A stretch of 64,000 bases of DNA from Thermoleophilaceae bacterium (lineage in GTDB: Bacteria > Actinomycetota > Thermoleophilia > Solirubrobacterales > Thermoleophilaceae), in the NCBI GenBank assembly GCA_040901445.1, contig JBBDYQ010000002.1, forward strand, positions 408,481-472,480, given 5' to 3'. Under the pieces are notes generated by a model. It did no database searches. It saw only the letters and a program-made list of their open reading frames with translations, and had not been told where the DNA came from. This document shows positions 51,871 through 60,045 of this stretch, piece by piece. Each line of letters starts with the position of its first letter. Within the stretch, counting starts at the first letter, position 1. The position numbers were made by a program, and so were the translations under genes.

Positions 51871-53234
51871 CAGCCCAACTCCACGATCTCGTGGGTGAAC
51901 GGTTCGCACGGATCCTCCAGCGGCAACAGGTGCCAGACGTTGAAGGCGTATGCGGGCCCGAGGGTGAACTGCGTCTGCTGCAGCGGCACCGCGGCGTTGC
52001 CGGCGGTGGTGCGGCGGTCCGGGTAATCGGCAAGGAACAGGCGCAGCCGCGCCGTGGTGGTGAGCTCCATGGCCTGCTCCTGGGTAGGAGCGGTCACGAG
52101 CGTGAGCACGCCCACCTCGTAGGGCGTGACCTTGCCGAGGTTTGGCTCAGCCGACCCGAGTACGGCGTCGCGGCCGAGCACCCGGAACGTGAGCGTGTAG
52201 TCGATCCCGTTCGAGACGTGCTCCACGGCCTCGCGGATGTCGTCGAGGACACCGTCGAGGTGGCGGATCAGCACCTCGTCGCGGATCGCACACAGGGTGG
52301 CCGCCTGGAAACCGAGTTGCTTGGCGCCCTCGAGCTTGATCGTGTACGGCGCGTCCCGCCACTTGCCCCCGGAGCAGCGCACGGTGCGATCGTCGACCTG
52401 CTCGTAGACCGCGTGCCCGACGTCGAGCACGCCACCGGGGTTGCGCTCCTCGAACGGATCCTCGCGCTCGTACAGCGAGTGGCCGGTGATGGAACGGACG
52501 GTGCAGCGGAAGTCCGGGTTGACGGGCGTGACCGTGAACGAATCGCCGTCGAGCTCGGCCAGTACGCCCTCCCAGCCTTGGCTGGGCTCGGCGCACATCC
52601 CGCCGCACTCGATGACCTTCGCGGCGTGGCCGGCCAGCCCGCGCGGGTAGCCGTGCGCGAGCAGCGGCGCCATCATCACGCCCAGGTCGAGCGCCCGCCC
52701 CGTGATCACGCCGTCGATGCCGTCCTCGGCAAGCGCCCGCATGATCGGCTCCGGGCCCATCTGCGACTGTATGCGGACGGCCTCGGCGACGTCCTGCTCG
52801 GTCAGGTACTCGCTTAGCCGCGGGGTCTCGATCGAGCGGCGCGCCTGCGTCCCGTCGCGAAGCTTCTGCTTTAGCCAGTCCTCTGAGATCTCACCGGAGA
52901 TCACCGCGACGCGGAACGTCGTGCCGTTGTCGCGCGCGATCTCGCGGACGACGTCGAGGTAGGCCTCCAGGTGCACGTCGGCGCCCGCCGCGCCGCCCAT
53001 CGAGAAGACGAACGGCGTGCCCGTCTCCTTGGCCGCCAGCAGCACCGGCTCGACGCTGCCCCGGCGTAGCGGCATGACCCCGTCGGTACCGAGGTAGTAC
53101 GGGCCCGCATCCATGCCGGTGCCCTGCCCCGCCACCACGTCCACGCCCTCGCGAATCGTGCGCACGACCGAGTCCACGGTCTGCGGCAGGCGATCCCCCA
53201 ACCGTCCGTCGACCACATAGGACAACGTCTTCAC
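51870..53234 (-). CDS. AtuA-like (acyclic terpene utilisation, DUF1446) protein, paralogue 1
   Basis: A 454-residue protein of the AtuA family, named from acyclic terpene (citronellol/geraniol) catabolism in Pseudomonas; its biochemistry is not established. It has the Gly-rich GQGTGMDAGPYYLG start, SMGGAAGADVHLEAYLDVVR and GHSLYEREDPFEERNPGGVL. It is the first gene of the nine-gene operon, downstream of the 20-bp element at 53266. It is about 60-70% similar by eye to the gene at 60046. Confidence 0.92.
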   Translation of the reverse strand: MKTLSYVVDGRLGDRLPQTVDSVVRTIREGVDVVAGQGTGMDAGPYYLGTDGVMPLRRGSVEPVLLAAKETGTPFVFSMGGAAGADVHLEAYLDVVREIARDNGTTFRVAVISGEISEDWLKQKLRDGTQARRSIETPRLSEYLTEQDVAEAVRIQSQMGPEPIMRALAEDGIDGVITGRALDLGVMMAPLLAHGYPRGLAGHAAKVIECGGMCAEPSQGWEGVLAELDGDSFTVTPVNPDFRCTVRSITGHSLYEREDPFEERNPGGVLDVGHAVYEQVDDRTVRCSGGKWRDAPYTIKLEGAKQLGFQAATLCAIRDEVLIRHLDGVLDDIREAVEHVSNGIDYTLTFRVLGRDAVLGSAEPNLGKVTPYEVGVLTLVTAPTQEQAMELTTTARLRLFLADYPDRRTTAGNAAVPLQQTQFTLGPAYAFNVWHLLPLEDPCEPFTHEIVELG

Positions 53235-53265
53235 GCCGCTCCGACTCCTTCCCTTGCAACCAAGC

Positions 53266-53285
53266 TAACAATGATCATAATATGC
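53266..53285. promoter_or_regulatory. 20-bp AT-rich element, copy 2, in the AtuA/acyl-CoA dehydrogenase divergent promoter
   Basis: TAACAATGATCATAATATGC, identical to 43305-43324 but in opposite orientation relative to no change in strand reading (same plus-strand sequence). It is 32 bp upstream of the AtuA start and 42 bp upstream of the divergent acyl-CoA dehydrogenase start. Confidence 0.65.
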
Positions 53286-53326
53286 TGAAATAGCTCTTCG
53301 GTCAAGCGAGGTAGAGGCGGGACACA

Positions 53327-54517
53327 TTGAACTCGATCGGGACAACGGACGGCAGGGTAGGCGACCCTGGATCCGATCACACGGACCGGCTGATGGTCGA
53401 CACGGTGCGGGGGTTCGCGCGCACTCACGTGGCCCCGGGCGTCATCGAGCGCGACCGCGAGGAGCGCTACGACCGCGACCTGGTGCGGCGCCTCGGCGAG
53501 CTCGACCTGCTCGGAGGGACGGTGCCCCAGGAGTACGGCGGCGCCGGCCTGAGCAGCTCCACCTTCGTGGCGATCATCGAGGAGATGTCGCGCGTCGACC
53601 ACCTCTACGGCCTCGCCATGACGTTCCCGAGCGGGCTCGCCGGGACCGGGCTGCTCGCGGTGGGAACCGAGGAACAGCGGCGGGAGTTCCTGCCCCCGCT
53701 GTGCGCCGGCCGGACGCTGGCGTCGGCGGCGATCACGGAGCCCAGCTCCGGCACGCACGTGTCGAACATGCACACCACCTGCCGGCGTGACGGCGACTCG
53801 TACGTCATACAGGGCCAGAAAACGTGGATCTCCTTCATCGGGCTCAGCGACTGGCTGATCACCTTCGCGCGGCTCGACGGCCGCAAGGACCGCGAGGCGA
53901 TCTGCGCGTTCATCGTGCCGACCGACACCCCGGGGCTGACGCTGCAGCCCTTCAGGAACAAGCTCGGCTTCCGGGCCGTGCCGTCGGGCGACGTGTTCCT
54001 CGACGGCGTGCGAGTTCCGGCCGACCTGCGAGTGGGCGAGGAGGGCCAGGGGCTCGACGTGGCGATGGCTGCCGTGGAGAGCGGCCGCCTCGGCGTGGCA
54101 GCGCGCTCGCTGGGGATCGCCCAGGATTGCCTCGACCGGTCGGTCGCCTACGCGCGCGAGCGCGAGGTCTTCCGCCGCCCGATCGGCCAGTACCAGCTCG
54201 TCCAGTCGATGATCACCGACATGGTCGTGGGCATCGAGGGCGCGCGGTCGATGATCTACGAGTTCGCGCGCAAGCGCGACGGGGGCGAGCGGGCGCGCCG
54301 CGAGGCCTCGCTCGCGAAGATGCATTCCTCGGACGTGGCGATGATGGCGGCCACGCACGCCGTCCAGATCCACGGCGCCTACGGGGCGCACGAGGAGTAC
54401 CACGTGGGACGCCACTTCCGTGACGCGAAGATCATGCAGATCATCGAAGGCCAGAACCAGCTGCACCGCACGATGGTCGCGGAGTACGCGCTCGGGTACC
54501 GTGAGGCGAGCCCGTGA
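53327..54517 (+). CDS. Acyl-CoA dehydrogenase family protein
   Basis: A 396-residue protein, TTG start. ACAD fold with AAITEPSSGTHVSNMHTT and the C-terminal Glu at about residue 374 in IIEGQNQLHRTM, a variant of the usual YEGTNEI. It heads a five-gene plus-strand operon with GTGA, ATG-adjacent and TGATG overlaps, and shares a promoter region with the AtuA operon. Confidence 0.94.
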   Translation: MNSIGTTDGRVGDPGSDHTDRLMVDTVRGFARTHVAPGVIERDREERYDRDLVRRLGELDLLGGTVPQEYGGAGLSSSTFVAIIEEMSRVDHLYGLAMTFPSGLAGTGLLAVGTEEQRREFLPPLCAGRTLASAAITEPSSGTHVSNMHTTCRRDGDSYVIQGQKTWISFIGLSDWLITFARLDGRKDREAICAFIVPTDTPGLTLQPFRNKLGFRAVPSGDVFLDGVRVPADLRVGEEGQGLDVAMAAVESGRLGVAARSLGIAQDCLDRSVAYAREREVFRRPIGQYQLVQSMITDMVVGIEGARSMIYEFARKRDGGERARREASLAKMHSSDVAMMAATHAVQIHGAYGAHEEYHVGRHFRDAKIMQIIEGQNQLHRTMVAEYALGYREASP

Positions 54518-55284
54518 GGCTCGGATCGGGCGCCGGCGCCATCGTCGCCGGGGGAGCGTCCGGGCTGGGCGCGGCCACCGCGCGGCGGCTTGCTGCGACG
54601 GGCGCCGTGGTGACTGTCGCGGACGTCGACGAGGAGAAGGGCGCGGCGCTCGCCGCCGAGACGGGGGCTCGCTTCGTCCGCTGCGACGTCCGTGAGGAGG
54701 ACCAAGTCCGCGCCGCGGTCGAGTCGGCGGCGGAGGCTGCCGGGCCGGGAGGCCTGCGGGTCGCCGTAGCCACGGCCGGGTCCGGGTTCCCGCACAAGAT
54801 CGCCGGCAGCCGCGGTCCTCATCCACTGCCCGACTTCAAGAGGATCATCGAGCTCAATCTGGTCGGTACCTTCAACGTCATGCGCTTGGCCGCCACCGCG
54901 ATGCTCGACAACGACCCTGGTGACTCCGGCGAGCGCGGCGTCCTCGTCAACACGGCGTCGGTGGCGGCGTTCGAGGGGCAGGTCGGCCAGATCGCCTATT
55001 CCGCGTCGAAGGGCGGGATCGTCAGCATGACGCTCACGGCTGCGCGCGACCTCGCGCGCAACGGCATCCGCGTGGTGACGATCGCGCCCGGCATCTTCGA
55101 CACGCCGCTGCTGGGCAAGAAGACCGACGAGGAACGCGCGGGGTTGGCGAAGCAGGTGCCGTTCCCGCGACGGCTCGGCGAGCCGGACGAGTACGCGCGC
55201 CTCGTGGAGGCGATCATGGACAATCCCATGCTGAACGGAACCACGCTTCGCCTGGACGGCGCCATCCGCATGGCTCCGCGCTGA
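54514..55284 (+). CDS. SDR family oxidoreductase
   Basis: A 256-residue protein, GTG start. Cofactor motif GGASGLG (13-19), Asp at the end of the second strand (NAD preference), and catalytic Tyr162/Lys166 in YSASK. The pattern SxxxAxxGQxGQxAYSASK resembles type II 3-hydroxyacyl-CoA dehydrogenase (HSD17B10). It is between two acyl-CoA dehydrogenase genes, which supports a hydroxyacyl-CoA dehydrogenase step. Confidence 0.92.
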   Translation: MRLGSGAGAIVAGGASGLGAATARRLAATGAVVTVADVDEEKGAALAAETGARFVRCDVREEDQVRAAVESAAEAAGPGGLRVAVATAGSGFPHKIAGSRGPHPLPDFKRIIELNLVGTFNVMRLAATAMLDNDPGDSGERGVLVNTASVAAFEGQVGQIAYSASKGGIVSMTLTAARDLARNGIRVVTIAPGIFDTPLLGKKTDEERAGLAKQVPFPRRLGEPDEYARLVEAIMDNPMLNGTTLRLDGAIRMAPR

Positions 55285-56414
55285 TGGCTTTCGAGCTCGA
55301 CCACAGCTACCGCCGGCTGCAGGAGGAGGCCGCGGCCGTCGCCGACGTGGTGCGGCCATTCGCCGCGGAGGCCGACGCCTCGAGCACCCTCCACCCCGGC
55401 GTTCGCGACGCCCTTGCGGCTAGCGACCTCTGGAGCATCCTGGTGCCCGCGTCCCACGGCGGCCGTGACGCCCTTGTGGACCCGCTCGCCGTCTGCGTCG
55501 TGCGCGAGACTCTGATGGCCACCTCGTCGCACCTCGACTCGCTGTTCGCGCTGCAGGGCATCGGGTCATACGCGATCGCCACCGCCGGCACCGAGGAGCA
55601 GAAGGCCGCGTGGCTGCCGAAGGTCGCCACGGGGGAGGCACTCGCGGCGATCGCCCTCACGGAGCCTGACGCGGGCTCGGATCTGAAGAGCATCTCGACG
55701 ACGCTCGAACGCCGCGATGGCGGCCTGCGCTTGACGGGGCGCAAGGCGTTCATCTCGAACGCGGGCGCCGCGGCCTTCTACACCACCCTCGTGCGCGAGG
55801 CCGACGGCCTGTCGCTCGTGCTGGTATCCGCTGACAGCGAGAGGCTCAGCGTCGAGCCGGTGCCGGAGCTGATCGCGCCGCACGTGCTCGGCGACGTCGT
55901 CTTCGACGGTGTCGCACTCGAGGAGGGCGACCGAATCGGGGCGCCGGGCGCCGGCCTCGACGCCGTGCTCGCGACGTTCACCGTCTTCCGGGTCTCGGTG
56001 GCGGGCGCCGCTGTCGGGCTCGCCCAGGCGGCGCTGGAGGAAGCCACCCGCCACGCCCGCCAGCGCGTGCAGTTCGGCCGGCCACTGATCAGGCTCGGCG
56101 CGGTGGCCGAGCAGCTCGCCGACGCGTGGACCGACGTGGAGATGGCGCGGCTGCTCACCTACCGCGCGGCCGAGCGGGCGAAGGGAGACCCCGTGGCGGC
56201 GCTGCCGCACTCATCGATGGCGAAGGTCGCGGCCACCGAGGCCGCCTGCCGCGTGGTGGACCGCTGCGTCCAGGTCATGGGTCGCTTCGGCCTCGTCCGC
56301 GACACGACTATCGAGCGGCTCTACCGCACGGCCCGTCCGATGCGGATCTATGAGGGCTCGTCGGAGGTGCTGCGGCTGGGGATCGCGCGGGCGCTGGCGG
56401 AGGAGATCCCGTAG
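55284..56414 (+). CDS. Acyl-CoA dehydrogenase family protein
   Basis: A 376-residue protein. IALTEPDAGSDLKSI block, with the C-terminal Glu at about 357 in IYEGSSEVLRL. Its first base overlaps the last base of the preceding SDR gene, and its last base is shared with the next gene's start. It is likely an alpha-beta desaturase for the pathway substrate, perhaps paired with the gene at 53327 as a heteromer like other dual ACADs. Confidence 0.94.
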   Translation: MAFELDHSYRRLQEEAAAVADVVRPFAAEADASSTLHPGVRDALAASDLWSILVPASHGGRDALVDPLAVCVVRETLMATSSHLDSLFALQGIGSYAIATAGTEEQKAAWLPKVATGEALAAIALTEPDAGSDLKSISTTLERRDGGLRLTGRKAFISNAGAAAFYTTLVREADGLSLVLVSADSERLSVEPVPELIAPHVLGDVVFDGVALEEGDRIGAPGAGLDAVLATFTVFRVSVAGAAVGLAQAALEEATRHARQRVQFGRPLIRLGAVAEQLADAWTDVEMARLLTYRAAERAKGDPVAALPHSSMAKVAATEAACRVVDRCVQVMGRFGLVRDTTIERLYRTARPMRIYEGSSEVLRLGIARALAEEIP

Positions 56415-57163
56415 TGGACCTTCAGCTCGACGGCCGCGTGGCGATCGTCACCGGCGCGAGTCGCGGGCTTGGGCGCGCGATCGCGCGCGCCCTGATGGAC
56501 GAGGGAGCGAACGTCGTCGCCGCCGCGCGCTCGCACGACGAGCTCGACGAGCTCTCCGCCGAACGGCCCAATCGGTTGCGCGCCGCCGTCTGCGACGTGA
56601 CCGACGAGGAGGCGGTGGCCGCGCTGCCCGGCGTCGCGCTGGAGGCGTTCGGCCGCCTCGACATCGTGGTGAACAACGCCGGGATCGCCCCGGCCGGGCC
56701 ATTCCTGGAGCAACCGGCCGAGGAGTGGCACCGGGTCCTCGCGGTGAACGTCACCGCGCCGGCGGTTCTCGCGCGCGCAGCGGGCGCCCACCTGATCCGG
56801 CAGGGCGCGGGCAAGGTGATCAACGTCGCCTCGACGTCGGGCATCACGGGCAAGCCGCTGCTCGTCTCGTACTCCGCGACGAAAGGGGCGCTCGTGCAGC
56901 TCACGAAGGCGCTCGCCGCCGAGTGGGCGAGCGCCGGGGTGCAGGTCAACGCGATCGCCCCGGGGGCGTTCGAGACCGAGGCCCAGCGCGTGGTGCTCGA
57001 GTCGCCCGAGCTGCACAAGCGGCGCGTCCGCAAGATCCCGGCGGGCCGGATCGCCGACCCGCGCGAGATCGGCCCGCTCGCGTGCCTTCTGGCATCGCCG
57101 CTCTCGGACTACGTGACAGGAGCGGTGTTCGTGATCGACGGCGGGGAGGTGTCGAAGCTCTGA
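56414..57163 (+). CDS. SDR family oxidoreductase (FabG-like)
   Basis: A 249-residue protein, GTG start. TGASRGLG (13-20), NNAG (87-90), Tyr153/Lys157 in YSATK. Classical SDR, probably a 3-oxoacyl or alcohol dehydrogenase in the pathway. Its stop overlaps the amidohydrolase start (TGATG). Confidence 0.93.
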   Translation: MDLQLDGRVAIVTGASRGLGRAIARALMDEGANVVAAARSHDELDELSAERPNRLRAAVCDVTDEEAVAALPGVALEAFGRLDIVVNNAGIAPAGPFLEQPAEEWHRVLAVNVTAPAVLARAAGAHLIRQGAGKVINVASTSGITGKPLLVSYSATKGALVQLTKALAAEWASAGVQVNAIAPGAFETEAQRVVLESPELHKRRVRKIPAGRIADPREIGPLACLLASPLSDYVTGAVFVIDGGEVSKL

Positions 57164-57948
57164 TGGTGATCGACGGGCACACGCACGTCTGGCCGGACGC
57201 GATCGCGCGACGCGCGCTCGCCAATCCGTCGGCGGAGCTGCAGCGCTACGGCGACGGGACGGTGAACGGCCTCGCGGCCACGATGGAGGCGGCCGGCGTG
57301 GACCGGTCGGTGTGCCTCGCCGTCGGCGACGTGCCCGAGCGCGTGGACAAGGCCAACCGCTTCGTCGGCGAGCTCGATTCGGGCCATTTCGTCCCAGCGG
57401 GCACGGTGCACCCGGGGCTCCCGGTCGAGGAGAACATGCAGAGCCTGCGCCGCGCGGGGGTGCGGGCGGTGAAGATCCACCCGCTCTTCCAGGGCTTCGC
57501 GCTCGACGACCCCGGCCTTGCGGACATTCTGGACGCCATCCAGGGCGAGTTCCCCGCGATCATCCACGTGGGCGCCGGCGGTGAGCACCACGGCGGCGAG
57601 CGCTGCACCCCGGCAATGCTGCGCGACGTGGCCCGGCGCTTCCCGCGGCTCGACCTGATCGCCTGCCACTTCGGCGGCTACCGCATGCTCGAGCGCGCGG
57701 AAGAGGAGGTCGTTGGGCTGCCGGTTTATCTCGACACCTCGTGGCCGCCCGGGCTGGGATCGCTCGACCGCTCCCGCGTGCGCGCGCTGATGGAGCGCCA
57801 CGGCCTCGACCGGATCGTGTTCGCCTCGGACTGGCCGATGGCCGACCCGGGCGCCGAGATCGCCACGGTCGAGGGGCTTGGCTTCTCCGCCGCCGACACC
57901 GAGGCGATCCTCGGCGGCACGCTGGCGCGCCTGCTCGGGCTCTCCTAG
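57163..57948 (+). CDS. Amidohydrolase family protein (ACMSD-like, H-x-H type)
   Basis: A 261-residue protein. The N-terminal DGHTHVWP supplies the H-x-H ligands, with IIHVGAGG and FASDWPMADPG further on. It is shorter than and clearly distinct from the two D-x-H paralogues at 49234 and 61756. Last gene of the plus-strand operon. Its stop TAG shares CTAG with the stop of the converging SDR. Confidence 0.9.
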   Translation: MVIDGHTHVWPDAIARRALANPSAELQRYGDGTVNGLAATMEAAGVDRSVCLAVGDVPERVDKANRFVGELDSGHFVPAGTVHPGLPVEENMQSLRRAGVRAVKIHPLFQGFALDDPGLADILDAIQGEFPAIIHVGAGGEHHGGERCTPAMLRDVARRFPRLDLIACHFGGYRMLERAEEEVVGLPVYLDTSWPPGLGSLDRSRVRALMERHGLDRIVFASDWPMADPGAEIATVEGLGFSAADTEAILGGTLARLLGLS

Positions 57949-58751
57949 CCGCCCTCGCGGACGGCGTGCCCGGGGTGCGCGGCCGTGACGCCGCCGTCCG
58001 CCACGTACGTCGCGCCGGTGATCCACGCCGCGTCCTCGCTCGCCAGGAACGCGACAAGCGCGGCCACGTCGCCGGGGGTGCCGAGGCGACCGAGCGGCAC
58101 CGTCGCGGCCCGCGCGGCGAGCAGCTCCTCGGCGGCTGTGGGGTCACCACCCGCCCGCTCGCGATGGGCGTCGCGCACGAGCGCGGTGTCCACCGTGCCC
58201 GGGCAGACACAGTTCGCGCGGATCCCCTCGGGGGCGTAGTCGACGGCCACCTGACGGGTGAGCGCCACCACACCACCCTTGGCCGCCGAGTAGGCGGCGA
58301 GGGCGGGCACGCCCGTGGCGGCCGCGACGCTCGCGGTCGTGACGATCGACCCTCCGCCCGCACGTCGCATCGCTGGCAGGACGGCCTTGATCGTCAGCCA
58401 CGTGCCGGTCAGGCTCACACCGATCACCCGCTCCCACGACACCCGATCCAGCTCGTGCGCCCGCCCCTCCCCCGCGACGCCGGCGTTGGCATGGAGGACG
58501 TCGATCCGCCCGAGCTCGTCCGCGACCTTCGCCAGCGCATGCTCATCGGTCACGTCCAGGGCCCATGCCGAGGCCGCGCCGCCGGCGGCCGCGATCGCCG
58601 CAGCGCAACGCTGCGCCCCGTCGCCGTCGCGGTCCGCGCACGCCACCCGTGCGCCCTCGGCCGCGAACCGCATGGCGCTCGCCTCGCCGATCCCGGACGC
58701 GGCGCCGGTGACGAACGCCGTACGCCCGGCCAGGCGCCCGGAGGCGATCAG
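57945..58751 (-). CDS. SDR family oxidoreductase with a probable CTG start
   Basis: The ATG at 58673 would delete the cofactor-binding strand. Reading upstream in frame restores GRLAGRTAFVTGAASGIGEA, a complete Rossmann motif, back to a CTG at 58751 that overlaps the CoA-transferase stop as CTGA. This gives 268 residues with TGAASGIG (15-22) and Tyr154/Lys158 in YSAAK. No ATG, GTG or TTG exists between the CTG and 58673. Likely coupled to the CaiB/BaiF gene. Confidence 0.85.
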   Translation of the reverse strand: MIASGRLAGRTAFVTGAASGIGEASAMRFAAEGARVACADRDGDGAQRCAAAIAAAGGAASAWALDVTDEHALAKVADELGRIDVLHANAGVAGEGRAHELDRVSWERVIGVSLTGTWLTIKAVLPAMRRAGGGSIVTTASVAAATGVPALAAYSAAKGGVVALTRQVAVDYAPEGIRANCVCPGTVDTALVRDAHRERAGGDPTAAEELLAARAATVPLGRLGTPGDVAALVAFLASEDAAWITGATYVADGGVTAAHPGHAVREGG

Positions 58752-59950
58752 GGCACCGCCGAGCTCTGCTCGGGGGCCTCGGCCACCCCGTCCCGCAGCA
58801 ATCCGGCCAGCTCGTCGCGGCGGATCCCGGCCTCCGAAAGGTAGGCCTCGGTGTGCTCGCCCAGCCGCGGTGGCGGGCTGTGCACAGCGGGCGGCCGGTT
58901 GAGCAGCTTGATCGGCGGCCCGAGCTGGCGCCGCCTCTCACCGCCCGCGTCTTCTGTCTCGACGACCATGCGCCTGTGGCGCAGCTGCGGGTCCGCCGCG
59001 GCCTCGGCGAAGTCGTTGACCGGCCCCACGCACGCGTCGGTGCCCGCGAGCAGGTTCAGCCACTCGTCGCGCGGCTGCTGCAGGAACAGCGCGCGCCAGG
59101 TGCCGACCGCCTCGGGGTCCATATGCGTCGGCACGAGGTCGGGCCTGCCCACCCCGTCGCACAGCGCCTTGAAGAACTGGTCCTCGATCGCCCCGACGGT
59201 GAGCCAGCGGCCGTCCGCGCACTCGTAGACGTTGTAACAGGGGAAGCCGCCGTTGAGCAGGACCGCCTCACGGCCCGGAGACTTGCCGGTTGCGAAGTGG
59301 ATCCCGAGCTGTACCGACAGCCAGGCGAACGCGCCGTCGGTCATCGAGACGTCCACGTGGTCGCCCTCGCCGGTCACGCGCGCGTGCACGAGCGCGGAGA
59401 GCATCCCCACCAGGGACATGAGCGCCCCGCCCCCCAGGTCGGCGACCTGGACGCCGGGAATGGCGGGGCGGTCGGCGGTGCCCGTGATCGAGAGGACGCC
59501 CGCACGCCCGATGTAGTTGATGTCGTGGCCTGCCTCCTGTGCCGCGGGCCCGTCCTGGCCGTAGCCGGAGATGGAGCAGTACACGAGGCGCGGATTGAGG
59601 TCGCGGACGTCTTCGTATCCCAGGCCGAGGCGCGCCATCACCCCCGGACGGAAGCTCTCGACGAGCAGATCGGCGTCGGCGATCAGACGCTTGAACGCGT
59701 CCGCGCCGCGGGGGTTCTTGAGATCGATCGCGAGCGAGCGCTTGCCGCGGTCGGTGATCCAGCTCTGCGCGGAGGTGCCCCCATACCGGGGCTCCTTCCA
59801 GCGCATGTAGTCGCCGATGCGCGGCTGCTCGATCTTCACGACCTCGGCGCCGAGGTCCGAGAGCAGTGCGGTGGCGAAGCCGCCCGGCAGGAGGCGAGTG
59901 AGGTCCAAGACCCGCACGCCGGTCAGCGCCCCGCTGCTTCGTTCGCTCAC
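58748..59950 (-). CDS. CaiB/BaiF family protein, alpha-methylacyl-CoA racemase-like
   Basis: A 400-residue protein from the GTG at 59950. It has the class III CoA-transferase fold with VLDLTRLLPG at the start and the signature GHDINYIG (Asp143), the pattern of alpha-methylacyl-CoA racemases. It would racemise 2-methylacyl-CoA so that stereospecific acyl-CoA dehydrogenases can act, which suits isoprenoid-type substrates; a CoA-transferase role remains possible. Confidence 0.9.
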   Translation of the reverse strand: MSERSSGALTGVRVLDLTRLLPGGFATALLSDLGAEVVKIEQPRIGDYMRWKEPRYGGTSAQSWITDRGKRSLAIDLKNPRGADAFKRLIADADLLVESFRPGVMARLGLGYEDVRDLNPRLVYCSISGYGQDGPAAQEAGHDINYIGRAGVLSITGTADRPAIPGVQVADLGGGALMSLVGMLSALVHARVTGEGDHVDVSMTDGAFAWLSVQLGIHFATGKSPGREAVLLNGGFPCYNVYECADGRWLTVGAIEDQFFKALCDGVGRPDLVPTHMDPEAVGTWRALFLQQPRDEWLNLLAGTDACVGPVNDFAEAAADPQLRHRRMVVETEDAGGERRRQLGPPIKLLNRPPAVHSPPPRLGEHTEAYLSEAGIRRDELAGLLRDGVAEAPEQSSAVP

Positions 59951-59968
59951 CTCAACCCCCAAGGGCTT

Positions 59969-59995
59969 GACTATCGGATAACTCTTATCATAGTC
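59969..59995. promoter_or_regulatory. Nested inverted repeat in divergent promoter of AMACR-like and AtuA-2 genes
   Basis: Outer arms GACTAT (59969-59974) and ATAGTC (59990-59995), inner arms GATAA (59977-59981) and TTATC (59985-59989). Only a 2-nt bulge breaks the symmetry. Likely operator; the inner ATAA-N3-TTAT pattern recurs at 37094. Confidence 0.55.
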
Positions 59996-60045
59996 TGCAG
60001 GGAAGGACGACCTGTCCGAATTCGTGCCCGGAGGAGAGGAGCGAA

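Noticed and set aside
53231..54826. Large minus-strand frame opposite the acyl-CoA dehydrogenase at 53327
   Set aside because: Low-complexity Arg/His/Ala composition and no motif; an antisense shadow.
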